From Actinomadura hibisca NBRC 15177 (lineage in GTDB: Bacteria; Actinomycetota; Actinomycetes; Streptosporangiales; Streptosporangiaceae): 64,000 nt of DNA. The notes below the pieces were generated by a model. That model was not told the DNA's origin, did no database searches, and worked only from the letters and a program-made list of their open reading frames with translations. Location of the stretch: contig NZ_BCRO01000011.1 in assembly GCF_001552635.1 (NCBI RefSeq), positions 1-64,000 of the forward strand, given 5' to 3'. Of the stretch, positions 26,697 to 35,356 are shown one piece after another (position 1 is the first letter of the stretch; each line of letters starts with the position of its first letter). A program made the position numbers and the translations under genes.

Positions 26697-26811
26697 CGTT
26701 GGTCCAGCCGCCAAAGCTCTCGCTGGAGGCGGTGACGACGCTGTTCTTCCCCTCGCGTTCGGTGAGAACCTGGACGAGCAGGCCAGCGCCGGGTTTGTCG
26801 AGTTCCACGTG
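26680..26811 (-). pseudogene. short coding remnant, family unknown
   Basis: Forty-three codons with strong third-position GC end at a TGA inside the terminator loop: ELDKPGAGLLVQVLTEREG followed by SVVTASSESFGGWTNDRPHP. The upstream continuation loses coding bias. A GTG at 26808 could start a 42-residue peptide, but no ribosome binding site is visible, so a 3' remnant of a lost gene is more likely. Confidence 0.4.
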
Positions 26812-26893
26812 AAGCCTGCACGCTCCCCGACGTCGCCCAGCGCGCACAATAACGACGCCTGACGCAGGGGTCGTTCCGTCGCCGTAGGCGGCG

Positions 26894-27481
26894 CTAGTCG
26901 GTGGGGTTCTTGGGGGTTGGCAGGTCGGTGGTTGCTGGGGGCGTCAGGATCGCGCTCGTGACGACGTCGAAGAGGTGATCGGCGCGTGGTGCGAGCGCGG
27001 GCTGGTCGTTGAGCCACGCGAGCGACCCGCCCAGCGCGAACAGGTCAGTGCCGTCGATGTCGGTTCGCGCCACGCCTTCGGCCTGCGCGCGGGTCAACAA
27101 GCGTGTGCCGGCCGCACGCATCGTGACGCACGAGGCGTGCAGGGCGGACTCCGCGTCCTCGATGGCCGTCATCATCGCCTCCGTGACGCCGCGGTAGTTG
27201 TGCGCGCACGCGACGAACTCGCGCAGCCACGACAGCAGGGCGTCGGTGGGAGAGTCCGACGTTTCGAGGGCGACCGCCCTGTCCGCGAGTTCGTCGAACC
27301 TCGCGCGGAGCAAGGTGTCCAGCAGCGCCTCGCGGGACGGGAAGTGGCGGAGCAACGTCGTGAGCCCCACGCCCGCTCTGCGTGCGATGTCGCGCAGCGA
27401 CGCGTCGACGCCTTCCTCGGCGATGACGGTGTCCGCGACGGCGAGCAGGTGATCGTGGTTCTTCCTGGCGTCGGCCCGCAC
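26894..27481 (-). CDS. TetR-family regulator
   Basis: A 195-residue TetR protein. Its helix-turn-helix reads LRDIARRAGVGLTTLLRHFPSREALLDTLL; the C-terminal domain contains FVACAHNYRGVTEAMMTAI, typical of the group found with oxidoreductase targets. The GTG at 27481 follows GAGGGGG by five bases; the frame extends further upstream but would cross the operator. It diverges from an NADPH-dependent oxidoreductase gene, with perfect inverted repeats in the gap. Confidence 0.88.
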   Translation of the reverse strand: MRADARKNHDHLLAVADTVIAEEGVDASLRDIARRAGVGLTTLLRHFPSREALLDTLLRARFDELADRAVALETSDSPTDALLSWLREFVACAHNYRGVTEAMMTAIEDAESALHASCVTMRAAGTRLLTRAQAEGVARTDIDGTDLFALGGSLAWLNDQPALAPRADHLFDVVTSAILTPPATTDLPTPKNPTD

Positions 27482-27503
27482 CGGTCCCCCTCGTTGACTA
27501 TCC

Positions 27504-27559
27504 GGACCACTGATCCGTATTATCCGGTTCAGTGGTCCTTTTATGTGGATCAGTGATCC
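27504..27559. promoter_or_regulatory. TetR operators in the divergent promoter
   Basis: A perfect 10-base inverted repeat (GGACCACTGA at 27504-27513, TCAGTGGTCC at 27529-27538) is followed by a 13-bp palindrome GGATCA-G-TGATCC at 27547-27559. All share ACTGATCC-like half-sites and lie between the divergent tetR and oxidoreductase starts. Confidence 0.75.
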
Positions 27560-27591
27560 GGTGAGTATAGGACGCGGTGAGGACGGAGAAG

Positions 27592-28605
27592 ATGATGCCG
27601 ACACGCACGATGCAGGCGGTCCGGTTGCACGAGCACGGCGGCCCCGAGGTGTTGCGGTACGAGGAGGTGCCGGTCCCCGAGCCGGGGCCGGGGGAGGTGC
27701 TGATCCGCGTGCACGCGGCCGGGATCAATCCTCCCGACTGGTACCTGCGCGAGGGGATGACCAACCTGCCTCCGGAGACCAGGCCGAAGTTCAGCTTTCC
27801 CGTGATCCCGGGAACGGACGTGTCGGGCGTCGTCGAGGCCGTCGCCGCGGACGTCGACGGCTTCTCCGCCGGTGACGAGGTCTTCGGTCTTCTTCGTTTC
27901 CCCAGCTTCGAGGGCAGCGCCTATGCCGAGTACGTGGCCGCGCGCGCCTCGGACCTCGCACGCAAGCCGGCGCACGTCGACCACGTGCACGCCGCCGGGG
28001 TGCCCATGGCCGGGCTGACGGCTTGGCAGTTCCTGGTCGAACTCGGCCACGACCACCCGTCCCCCTTCCAGGCGGCGCGGCATCGCCACGTGGAGCTCGG
28101 CGCCGACACGACGGTGCTCGTCAACGGCGCTGCGGGTGGCGTGGGCCACTTCGCGGTGCAGTTGGCGAAGTGGAAGGGCGCGCGTGTCATCGCGGTGGCG
28201 TCGGGCGCGCACGAATCGTTCCTGCGCGAGCTCGGCGTCGACCAGTTCATCGACTACACCAAGGAGCGTCCCGAGGAACTCGTGCGCGACCTCGACCTCG
28301 TGGTCGACACCGTCGGTGGTCAGGCCAGTGGCCGCTTCCTGCGCACGCTCAAGCGCGGCGGCGCGTTGTATCCGGTGTTCTTCGGCGAATACGACGAAGA
28401 GGAAATCGCCAGGCTGGGCGTCACGCTCTCGGGCACCCAGGTCCGTTCGAGCGGCGCGCAGCTCGCCGAGCTGGGACGCCTGCTCGACGCGGGCACGCTC
28501 CGCGTTGCGATCGACAGCACGTTCCCGCTCGCGGACGCCCAGGCGGCACACGAACGGGCCGCCCGCGGGCACATCCAAGGCAAGATCGTGCTCACGGCCG
28601 TCTAG
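27592..28605 (+). CDS. NADP-dependent oxidoreductase (zinc-independent MDR family)
   Basis: A 337-residue medium-chain reductase, related in architecture to the quinone oxidoreductase at 23667-24626 but from another branch. It opens MQAVRLHEHGGPEVLRYEEV; the NADP-binding loop is VNGAAGGVGHFAVQLAKW. The frame runs from a GTG at 27577; I choose ATG at 27592, preceded by GGAG, and ATG 27595 or 27610 are possible. The TetR operators directly upstream indicate induction by a substrate-like electrophile or quinone (inference). It converges with the WYL gene, 12 bp apart. Confidence 0.9.
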   Translation: MMPTRTMQAVRLHEHGGPEVLRYEEVPVPEPGPGEVLIRVHAAGINPPDWYLREGMTNLPPETRPKFSFPVIPGTDVSGVVEAVAADVDGFSAGDEVFGLLRFPSFEGSAYAEYVAARASDLARKPAHVDHVHAAGVPMAGLTAWQFLVELGHDHPSPFQAARHRHVELGADTTVLVNGAAGGVGHFAVQLAKWKGARVIAVASGAHESFLRELGVDQFIDYTKERPEELVRDLDLVVDTVGGQASGRFLRTLKRGGALYPVFFGEYDEEEIARLGVTLSGTQVRSSGAQLAELGRLLDAGTLRVAIDSTFPLADAQAAHERAARGHIQGKIVLTAV

Positions 28606-28617
28606 CGGCGCCAGTCC

Positions 28618-29592
28618 TCAGGATGAGGATTCGTAGCGGGTGACGAGCGCGGCGGCGCGGTCGCGCAGGGAGGCGCGCAACCACGGCGGGGCGAGGGCCT
28701 CCGCGTCCGTGGCGAGCTGCCACAGCGCCCATTCGGCGTGTCTTCGGTCTTGGAAGGCCGCCTCCAGCCGCGACCAGCCGTCCGCGTCGGTCTCTTCGGC
28801 GCGGACGGCCAGCGCGGTGCCCACCAGTTCCTCCCGCCGTGCCGGGTTCATCCGTACCAGCACGGTGACCTGGTCACCGCCGGTCCGGAACCGCGTGCTG
28901 CGTTCCTGCCAGGCCCGGTCCAGATCGACCCGGTCCGGTCGTTGTGCGGGTTCGGGGAGTTCCTCGGCGGCCAGGATGCGGGACAGCCGGTAGGTGCGGT
29001 CCGCGCCCGACCTCGTGGCCAGCAAGTAGCCCTGCTCGCGCACGGTGACCAGGCCGATCGGGTCCACCGTGCGCCACTTCGGGGGCTGGTCGACGGCCGC
29101 GTAGCGGATGCGCAGCTTGTGTCCGGCCAGTACCGCGCGCCGGACCTCGGCCGCTATGGCGTCGGGCACTTCCTCGGCGGCCAGCCGGCGCGCGAGGAGG
29201 TCGGTCTCCGGGTCGATGAGCAGTCGCCGGGCCGCGTCGCTCGCGGTGTCCCGGTAGCCGGCGGGCAGCGCGTCGACCACCTTGAGCATGGCCGACGCGA
29301 GCGCCGAGCCGAGGCCGAACGCCTGCGCGCCGCGCCGCGAACCGGCGACCAGCAGGGCGAGCGCCTCGTCGTGGCTCAGTCCGGTGAGTTCGGTCCGGAA
29401 CCCGGGCAGCAACGCGAACCCGCCGTGCCGGCCGCGTTCGGCGTAGACCGGGACACCGGCCGCGGACAGCGCCTCGATGTCGCGCAGCACGGTCCGGGTG
29501 GACACCTCCAGCTCGCGGGCCAGCGTGGTCGCGGACATCTGACCGTGCTGGCGCAGCAGCAACACCAGCGAGACCAGCCGATCAGCGCGCAT
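28618..29592 (-). CDS. YafY-type regulator (HTH_11 plus WYL)
   Basis: A 324-residue regulator. Residues 1-60 form an HTH_11 domain (LVSLVLLLRQHGQMSATTLARELEVSTRTVLRDIEALSAAG), residues about 140-220 the WYL domain, where the central block reads GLVTVREQGYLLATR, and the end is the WCX dimerisation domain. WYL domains bind ligands such as nucleic acid fragments or small molecules. It diverges from the RidA gene; an imperfect inverted repeat sits between them. Confidence 0.9.
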   Translation of the reverse strand: MRADRLVSLVLLLRQHGQMSATTLARELEVSTRTVLRDIEALSAAGVPVYAERGRHGGFALLPGFRTELTGLSHDEALALLVAGSRRGAQAFGLGSALASAMLKVVDALPAGYRDTASDAARRLLIDPETDLLARRLAAEEVPDAIAAEVRRAVLAGHKLRIRYAAVDQPPKWRTVDPIGLVTVREQGYLLATRSGADRTYRLSRILAAEELPEPAQRPDRVDLDRAWQERSTRFRTGGDQVTVLVRMNPARREELVGTALAVRAEETDADGWSRLEAAFQDRRHAEWALWQLATDAEALAPPWLRASLRDRAAALVTRYESSS

Positions 29593-29612
29593 GCGAAAAA
29601 GCTACCGGAATA

Positions 29613-29631
29613 CATGACAGGCGATGTCGTG
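29613..29631. promoter_or_regulatory. candidate operator, WYL regulator/RidA
   Basis: CATGACA and TGTCGTG flank five bases; six of seven positions pair. It lies about 20 bp before the WYL regulator start and 64 bp before the RidA start, in an otherwise AT-richer patch. Confidence 0.4.
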
Positions 29632-29694
29632 ATTTGCCGAGAGGCTAGCCGCACGTCGCCAGAGGTGCTGGCTAGCGAACCGGATGGAACCGAT

Positions 29695-30096
29695 ATGACA
29701 ATCGAGCGTACTGCGGTCAACCCGTGGCCCTGGTCGGTGGAGATGGGCTACAACCAGGGTGAGGTCGTCGCCGGGAACACCCGGACGCTGTACTGCGCCG
29801 GGCAGACCGCGATGAGCGACGAGGGCAAGCCCCAGCACGCCGGTGACATGGCCGCGCAGCTGGCGCTGAGCCTCGACAACCTGGAGGCCGTGCTCGGCGA
29901 GGCCGGGATGTCCCTCGCGAGCCTCGTCCGGCTCAACGTCTACACCACCGACGTCGATCTGCTGTTCCAGCACTACGGCGTGCTGGCGGCGCGGCTGGGG
30001 GCCGCCGGGGTGGCGCCGTCCACCACGATGCTCGGGGTGACGCGGCTGGCGATCCCCGACCTGATGGTCGAGCTTGAGGGGACCGCCGTCGCGTGA
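29695..30096 (+). CDS. RidA (YjgF/UK114) family protein
   Basis: A 133-residue protein of the Rid superfamily, whose archetype hydrolyses reactive enamine/imine intermediates. The core reads LASLVRLNVYTTDVDLLFQHY and the end has APSTTMLGVTRLAIPDLMVELEGTAVA, where archetypal RidA has the catalytic arginine block RxxVxVxxLP; here an Arg is kept in GVTRLAIPD. It is divergent from a WYL regulator that probably controls it. The ATG at 29695 gives the standard N-terminus. Confidence 0.88.
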   Translation: MTIERTAVNPWPWSVEMGYNQGEVVAGNTRTLYCAGQTAMSDEGKPQHAGDMAAQLALSLDNLEAVLGEAGMSLASLVRLNVYTTDVDLLFQHYGVLAARLGAAGVAPSTTMLGVTRLAIPDLMVELEGTAVA

Positions 30097-30133
30097 TGCG
30101 GCGTCGCCGCCACTAGGCAGGGAGTGATCGCCG

Positions 30134-30655
30134 GTGCTCAGGATGGTGACGATCGGTGTTTACGGCTTCGCGGCCGACGCCTTCCTGGAGAAGCTCGCCG
30201 ACGGGGACGTGGGGCTGCTGCTCGACCTCCGTCAGCGCCGCGGAGTTCGGGGCCCCGACTACTCCTGGGCGAACTCGGCGCGGCTCCAACGTGCGCTCGC
30301 CGAGGCGGACGTCGGGTACCGACACGTGAAGGAGCTGGCGCCGACGACCGAGCTGCGCCAGCTCCAATACCGTGAGGACGACCGGCTGGGCGTGGGCAAG
30401 CGCAACCGCGTCGCGCTCGCGCCCGCGTACGTCGAGCGCTACACCCGCGAGGTTCTTGACTCGTTCGACCTCGGCGCGCTGGTGGCGGAGCTTCCGGACG
30501 ACTCGACGATCGCGCTTCTCTGCGTGGAGCGCGATCCGGAGGCGTGCCACCGCTCGCTTGTGGCGGCACGCCTCCGCGCCGAGTACGGCGTGCCGGTCAA
30601 GGACCTTCGCCCAGGCTCTTTGTTGGGGTCGATTGGTGAGTCGGGGGTCGAATAG
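30134..30655 (+). CDS. DUF488 family protein
   Basis: A 173-residue DUF488 protein of unknown function. The family blocks are visible: TIGVYGFAADAFLEKL at the start, LLLDLRQRR, and the cysteine-histidine block LLCVERDPEACHRSLVA. GTG at 30134 is chosen; an ATG at 30143 in frame is also possible. Members often sit beside macrodomain or helicase genes; here the neighbours are RidA and a broken gene, which gives no clue. Confidence 0.85.
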   Translation: MLRMVTIGVYGFAADAFLEKLADGDVGLLLDLRQRRGVRGPDYSWANSARLQRALAEADVGYRHVKELAPTTELRQLQYREDDRLGVGKRNRVALAPAYVERYTREVLDSFDLGALVAELPDDSTIALLCVERDPEACHRSLVAARLRAEYGVPVKDLRPGSLLGSIGESGVE

Positions 30656-30833
30656 CGGCCGAACGGTCAGTGGTGTTGGCGAGCGATCGGGCTCGCATTG
30701 ACGCCACTGGCCGTTCCAGGCGGAGAGGGCTTTCGGGTCTGGGTATCCGAGGGCACATGCGCTGGACTGCGGGCCGTCGGTGGTGCCGCCTGCTTGCGGA
30801 GGTCGGTTGCGCACTCTGTGCCACCGGTTGCGG
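30656..30833. other. gap with no recognised feature
   Basis: Open frames here lack coding bias, and I see no strong hairpin or repeat. Confidence 0.35.
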
Positions 30834-31126
30834 TCGATCCCGGCCGTCAACAACGTCCTGGGGGAGCCCGACAACGGCTTCGTCCGCGCCACCACCGTCG
30901 ACAACGCGTGGACGGCGCAGACCCTCTACCTCAACCTGGGCAACACCGCCGCGCCCCCAGCCGGTGCCTTGAACCGCGACGCGACCGGATACTGCCCTCC
31001 CGACCAGCAGCACCCCCCCGTGTTCTCACCGCCGGAGACCTGCGTTCGCCCCGAGGCCAGCGCATCATGACCGGCTCTGGCGCCGACGCCGCCCTCACCG
31101 CCTACTACCGGCTGCGCTTCGGCTGA
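30834..31126 (+). pseudogene. 3' remnant of an unknown gene with a frameshift
   Basis: From about 30834 the plus strand shows strong coding bias: PAVNNVLGEPDNGFVRATTV, then DNAWTAQTLYLNLGNTAAPP. At a run of seven C residues (31012-31018) the biased frame changes, and continues as VLTAGDLRSPRGQRIMTGSG to AALTAYYRLRFG and a stop at 31124-31126. No start is present. I interpret this as the C-terminal part of a probably secreted protein, broken by a frameshift. The family is not recognised. Confidence 0.45.
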
Positions 31127-31293
31127 GCAGTCCGAGCCTTGAAGGACGAGACCCGAGCCGACACGTCCGCCAGCACGAACACGCAGCTCGGACATGGCAA
31201 CGCTTGATGGAGTGTGAGACTGGCTGAAGGCGCATGGTGGCCGTCGAAGCGAGCGGCGATCAACGTGTTTGTCGCCGTTCGACGGCGGTCCGC
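31127..31293. other. gap with no recognised feature
   Basis: Between the broken gene and the convergent lipid kinase gene I see no further gene and no strong hairpin. Confidence 0.35.
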
Positions 31294-32637
31294 TCAGGCG
31301 CGGCCGAGGGCGAGACCGATGACCCGTTGCCAACGCACGGGCGGAGCGAGGGCGGCGACGCCGGGACGGTCGCGCGGCACCAGCACCCGCAACGCGCCTG
31401 GCCGCATCGTGCACACCACCGGTGTGGGCATCCGCAGCGCCTCGCCGTCCACCGCCACTGAGATCTCGTCCGCCGCCGCGGTCACCTCCACTTCCCGCGC
31501 GGTCATGACGGTTAGCCCCGCCGACTGCGAGCCGCGTACGGCCAGGTCAGCGGCCTGTGCCGCGCTCTCCACCCGGATCGCGAGCACGCCCAGTTCGCCG
31601 CCGTCGAGTCGGGGACGGCGTCCCGCGCCGCCGAGATCGTCGGGCGAGGCGTAGGGGTTGTTGCTGACCAGCAGTGCCTGCTGGCAGGTGAGCGCGGTGC
31701 CGTCGGCGCGCGCGTCGAGCCGCAACCCGTGCCCGCCGACCAGCAGGTCCGGCATGAGGCTCAACATCGTGCCCGCCTTGTCCTCGCGGTACTCGGGGCG
31801 TTGCACGACGTCCGCGTACACCCCGAACGAGACGGTGTTGACGAAGGCCCGGCCCGCGACGTCGCCGAGGTCGATCCGCAGTTCCTCGCCGTCGGTCAGC
31901 GCGTCCAGGCAGCGGACCGGGTCGTCGCGGTCGAGGCCGAGGTCCATGGCGAAGTGGTTGCGGGTGCCCGCGGAGATCACCAGGAACGGCAGGTCGTGTT
32001 CGGCGGCGACGGCCGCGACCAGCGCCTGGGTGCCGTCGCCGCCCGCAACGCCGAGCAGGTCCGCTCCCTGCGCGACCGCCTCGCGGGCGAGTTCGGCGAC
32101 GTCGGCCGGGGCGGCGGGATCGAGCAGGATCACCCGGGCGCCGAGCGCTTCGGCCCGTTCGACGAGCCCGAAGCGGCCGACCTTCCCGCCGCCGGACTTC
32201 GGATTCATGATCAGGACCGGTCGCTCCGGCGGGGACGCGGGGACCGGCCGATGCGGCCGGTGCGGATGCGCCATGCGCAGCGCCGCCTGCGCGCAGGCCA
32301 CGGTCGCGGACCAGAACACGCCCAGGATCAGCGCCATGAGCCACAGACCGTCGAAGGCGAACAGCACCAGGACGGCGACGGGCGCGGCGATCGCGACGAG
32401 CGCCCCCAGCAGCCGCACCACGCCCCGGTAGGCCAGGAACCACCACACGCCGACGGCGCAGACGCAGAGCCCGGCGAGCCCGGCGCCGATGATCACCAGC
32501 CCGGCCGCCCGGAGCGCGAGCACCAGCACGACCACCACGCCGATCGCCGCCAGTACCGCCAGCCACGCCAGCAGCCGCGCGACCGCACTGCTGCGGGAGC
32601 CCGCCATGCGCGTCGCGCCTCCGTCGCCCGGATCCAT
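31294..32637 (-). CDS. membrane-anchored diacylglycerol/lipid kinase family protein
   Basis: A 447-residue protein. Four membrane helices occupy about residues 15-115. The catalytic DAGK domain follows: RPVLIMNPKSGGGKVGRF near residue 140, and GVAGGDGTQALVAAVA (nucleotide-binding GGDGT) near 205, then AGTRNHFAMDLGLDRDD. These enzymes phosphorylate diacylglycerol or related lipids with ATP. I start at 32637 because GAGAGGGGG stands eight bases before that ATG; 32607 is another ATG in frame. The same frame is open for some 1,600 bases further upstream, but that part is antisense to a coiled-coil gene. Confidence 0.88.
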   Translation of the reverse strand: MDPGDGGATRMAGSRSSAVARLLAWLAVLAAIGVVVVLVLALRAAGLVIIGAGLAGLCVCAVGVWWFLAYRGVVRLLGALVAIAAPVAVLVLFAFDGLWLMALILGVFWSATVACAQAALRMAHPHRPHRPVPASPPERPVLIMNPKSGGGKVGRFGLVERAEALGARVILLDPAAPADVAELAREAVAQGADLLGVAGGDGTQALVAAVAAEHDLPFLVISAGTRNHFAMDLGLDRDDPVRCLDALTDGEELRIDLGDVAGRAFVNTVSFGVYADVVQRPEYREDKAGTMLSLMPDLLVGGHGLRLDARADGTALTCQQALLVSNNPYASPDDLGGAGRRPRLDGGELGVLAIRVESAAQAADLAVRGSQSAGLTVMTAREVEVTAAADEISVAVDGEALRMPTPVVCTMRPGALRVLVPRDRPGVAALAPPVRWQRVIGLALGRA

Positions 32638-32976
32638 GCGGTGCGCCCCCTCTCGACTCCTCCTTCCGCCAACCTGCCCGTCCCCGGCTCGACGGGCAGC
32701 GCGGCTGGTCGTCGATGCCGAAGATTTGGTGCTCGCGCGGGTGCGGCAGGTGCTGGACCTGACCGCTCCCGCACGGGCATATCCCGATCGGCGAGACCTC
32801 CGCGCGCCGGAAGATCGACGTGCTGGAACGGCGGTGCTGCGATACTGAGGGGCTGCCGCACCGCCTGCTGCGACCAGAGCCGCGGCCGGTGCACCAGCGG
32901 CGTGCCGTCCGCCGCCATCGACCGACCCCGCCGGGGCACGGCCCCGCGCCGCCCTGCCGTCACCGAGGATGCCGCG
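32638..32976. other. promoter-sized gap with one hairpin
   Basis: Contains the divergent promoters of the lipid kinase and coiled-coil genes. A hairpin with 9-base arms (32674-32682 with 32691-32699, 8-base loop) lies 37 bp before the kinase start. Short open frames between 32700 and 32850 have a weak coding look, but no family is recognised. Confidence 0.4.
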
Positions 32977-34269
32977 ATGACCGAACGTTCTCCCGCCGAA
33001 CCGCTGTGCGTGTCGCCCGACGCCGACCTGTCGGCGGCGGCCGTCGCCGCCCGCGCCCAGCAGACCCGTGCGGAGGGCAGGCGTCCCTGCGACTTCGGCG
33101 GCGGCCCCATCTCCGAGCACCGCCGCGCCGACACCAAGTTCTGCAGCGACTACCACCGGGTCCAGGCCCATCGCGCCAGGACCCGCGCCGCCGCAGCCGC
33201 CGATCACGTCCCGCTGGCCGACTTCCGCGACAGCGTCGACCGGTTCGTCCCCGCCGCCGAACAGCTCGGCGAGCTGGTGGCCGGGGCCAAGGCGCTGATG
33301 AGCCAGGCGATGGACACCACCGTCGAGCGCGCCCGTACCGCCCAGGCCGACCGGCTCGCCGCCGAGCAGCGCGAGGCCGACGCCAAGCGGCAGGCCGCCG
33401 ACGCCGAGCAGGCCGCCGCGCGCGCCGACCGTCGCACCGCCAAGGCCCTGGAAGCGCAGCGCGCGGCCGAGGCCGACGCCGAAGCCGAGCGCCAACGCGC
33501 CGACCAGGCGGTGACCATCGCGGCCAAGCAGATCGCCGAGCACGAACACGCTCGTGGTGCCGCCGAGGGCGCGCGCCGAGCCGCTGAGGACCAGTTGCTG
33601 GAGATGGTGGGACGGCTGCGTCAGGCCGAACAGGATCTTGAGCAGTTGCGCGGTCAGCAGGCGGAAACGGCGGCGGCGCTGGCCGCCGCCCATACCGAGA
33701 TCGCCACCCAGCGCGGCGAGCTGCGCGCCGCCACCGACCGCGCCGAGCGCGCCGAGCGGCAGGCCCAGGCCGCCGAGCGGGCGCAGCACGAAGAACGCGA
33801 GCGCGCGGCCGTCGCAGTCGCCGAGACCGAGCAGCGTCACCGCGCCCAGCTGGATCAGGTGCGTACGGAGCTGACCGCACGCGCTGAACGGGCCGAGGCC
33901 CGCGCCGACCAGCAGGCCGCGTCGATCGAGGAGTTGCGCGCCGAGCTGACCGCGCGCGCCGACCGGGCCGAACAACGAGCTGACCGGGCCGAGGCCCGCG
34001 CGGACCAGCAGTCCGCCTCCGGTGCCGCCGCGCTGGACGGGCTGCGCGCCGCCCTGCGGCTGCCGGAGATCACCGACCTGGACGGCACGCCCGGCGTGGC
34101 GATCGACGGTTCCGTCGGCGTCCTGCTGGAGGGGGACGGGCGGATCGTCGCCAAGCGGCTGCCCGAGGTCTACAGCGCAGAGGGTGCGCTGCAAACCGCC
34201 CGTGCGCTGCTGGCCGCCCACGCTCACCTGACCGCCACCGTGCCGTCCTCCAGGGCGTCGGCCGAATAG
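32977..34269 (+). CDS. alanine-rich coiled-coil protein with a degenerate zinc-finger N-terminus
   Basis: A 430-residue protein. Residues about 38-70 read CDFGGGPISEHRRADTKFCS and then DYHRVQAHR, which resembles the zinc-finger block CxxCGxPI...FCSDxCRxxAHR of actinobacterial replication or transfer-associated proteins, except that two cysteines are replaced by Gly and Tyr/His. Residues about 90-365 are an almost unbroken alanine/arginine/glutamate coiled coil. A small globular C-terminus ends VLLEGDGRIVAKRLPEVYS. The pattern recalls KfrA-like plasmid or ICE accessory proteins. No replication or integrase gene is nearby, so it may be a relic of a mobile element. Confidence 0.72.
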   Translation: MTERSPAEPLCVSPDADLSAAAVAARAQQTRAEGRRPCDFGGGPISEHRRADTKFCSDYHRVQAHRARTRAAAAADHVPLADFRDSVDRFVPAAEQLGELVAGAKALMSQAMDTTVERARTAQADRLAAEQREADAKRQAADAEQAAARADRRTAKALEAQRAAEADAEAERQRADQAVTIAAKQIAEHEHARGAAEGARRAAEDQLLEMVGRLRQAEQDLEQLRGQQAETAAALAAAHTEIATQRGELRAATDRAERAERQAQAAERAQHEERERAAVAVAETEQRHRAQLDQVRTELTARAERAEARADQQAASIEELRAELTARADRAEQRADRAEARADQQSASGAAALDGLRAALRLPEITDLDGTPGVAIDGSVGVLLEGDGRIVAKRLPEVYSAEGALQTARALLAAHAHLTATVPSSRASAE

Positions 34270-34420
34270 CAGCCCAGCGTCCGCGCCATCGTGGCCGGAG
34301 CCAAGGTCTCGGTCGGCGTCATCGACAAGATCCTGGTGAAAGGATCCGCAAGCGGTTCAGCAGGGACGGTGCCCTGCCGCCGGGGTTCCAGCGGTACGGT
34401 CGGAGAGGGAGAGGCTGGGG

Positions 34421-35356
34421 GTGTGGGGTCCGGTGGAGCGGTATGAGATCGAAACGTTCTTGACCTTGGCCAAGGAACTCAACTTCACGCGCACCGCTGA
34501 ACGCCTGCTCGTCTCGCCGGGCCGGGTCAGCCAGATGATCAAGAAGCTGGAGCGTCGTCTCGGCGGCGCGCTGTTCGAGCGCAGCAGTCACCACGTGGCC
34601 CTCACCCCGGTCGGCCGGCAGTGGTACGCGGAACTGCAGCCTGCGCGTCAGCAGATGCAGCGTGCGATCGACAACGCGGCGGCGGCCTTCGCGGGGATCA
34701 GCGGGGCACTGCGCGTGGGATTCACCACCCCATGGTCGGGTGCCCTCATCATGCAGGCGGCCAAGGCGTTCAACTCGCGTCATCCCCGATGCACCGTCGA
34801 ACTGCACGCGGTGACCTATAACGCGGCCATCGCGACGTTGCAGGGTGAGGACGTCGATCTGGTGGTCGCCGCGCTTCCCATCGACGATCCGACGATCACC
34901 GTGGGCCCCCTGGTGTTCTCCGACACCCGGGCCCTTGCCGTGCCCGCCCACCACCCCCTGGCGGCACGGGAGACGGTGTCGTTGGAGGATCTTGCGGTCC
35001 TGCCGCTGATCACGGCTGCCGGGATTCCCCGTGCCTGGCGCGAAGCCCATTTCCCGCGCCGCACGCCTCAGGGCCACCCGATCAGGCATGAGGCGACCGC
35101 TGCCGGATGGCAGGAGATACTCTCACTGGTCGGGGCGGGCCAGGGGGCCACGGTGGCTACCGTCTGCGCGGGTCGCTATCACGGTCGACCCGATGTCGTC
35201 TATGTCCCGTTCGATGGCGCGCCGCTCGTTGACTATGCGTTGATGTGGTGCGGCGCGGGCGACACCGTCGGGTTCCGGAAGTTCGTGCAGACCGTCGTCG
35301 AATTCGCCCCGCATACGGCTGGTCGCTCGGCGGATCAGCACTCCGCTCCCTCGTAG
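34421..35356 (+). CDS. LysR-family regulator
   Basis: A 311-residue LysR-type protein. The N-terminal helix-turn-helix reads IETFLTLAKELNFTRTAERL and VSQMIKKLERRLGGALFER; residues about 90-295 are the periplasmic-binding-like effector domain. GTG at 34421 is preceded by GGGAGAGG. There is no divergent partner with an intact start: the upstream 150 bp hold no gene. The 3' end overlaps the tail of a broken exporter gene on the other strand by 22 bp. Confidence 0.88.
   Translation: MWGPVERYEIETFLTLAKELNFTRTAERLLVSPGRVSQMIKKLERRLGGALFERSSHHVALTPVGRQWYAELQPARQQMQRAIDNAAAAFAGISGALRVGFTTPWSGALIMQAAKAFNSRHPRCTVELHAVTYNAAIATLQGEDVDLVVAALPIDDPTITVGPLVFSDTRALAVPAHHPLAARETVSLEDLAVLPLITAAGIPRAWREAHFPRRTPQGHPIRHEATAAGWQEILSLVGAGQGATVATVCAGRYHGRPDVVYVPFDGAPLVDYALMWCGAGDTVGFRKFVQTVVEFAPHTAGRSADQHSAPS

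Noticed and set aside
33340..34020. Repetitive DNA resembling a repeat array or CRISPR
   Set aside because: The repeats are codon-level repetition of Ala-Glu-Arg-rich coiled coil; there are no fixed-length repeats or unique spacers.
32638..34227. Upstream extension of the lipid kinase frame, open for 1.6 kb
   Set aside because: The extension is antisense to the coiled-coil gene and has no similarity to lipid kinases; a good ribosome binding site marks the start at 32637.
34270..34420. Possible short gene fragment before the LysR gene
   Set aside because: The frame reading VAGAKVSVGVIDKIL looks protein-like for 15 codons, but there is no start, stop context or family match.
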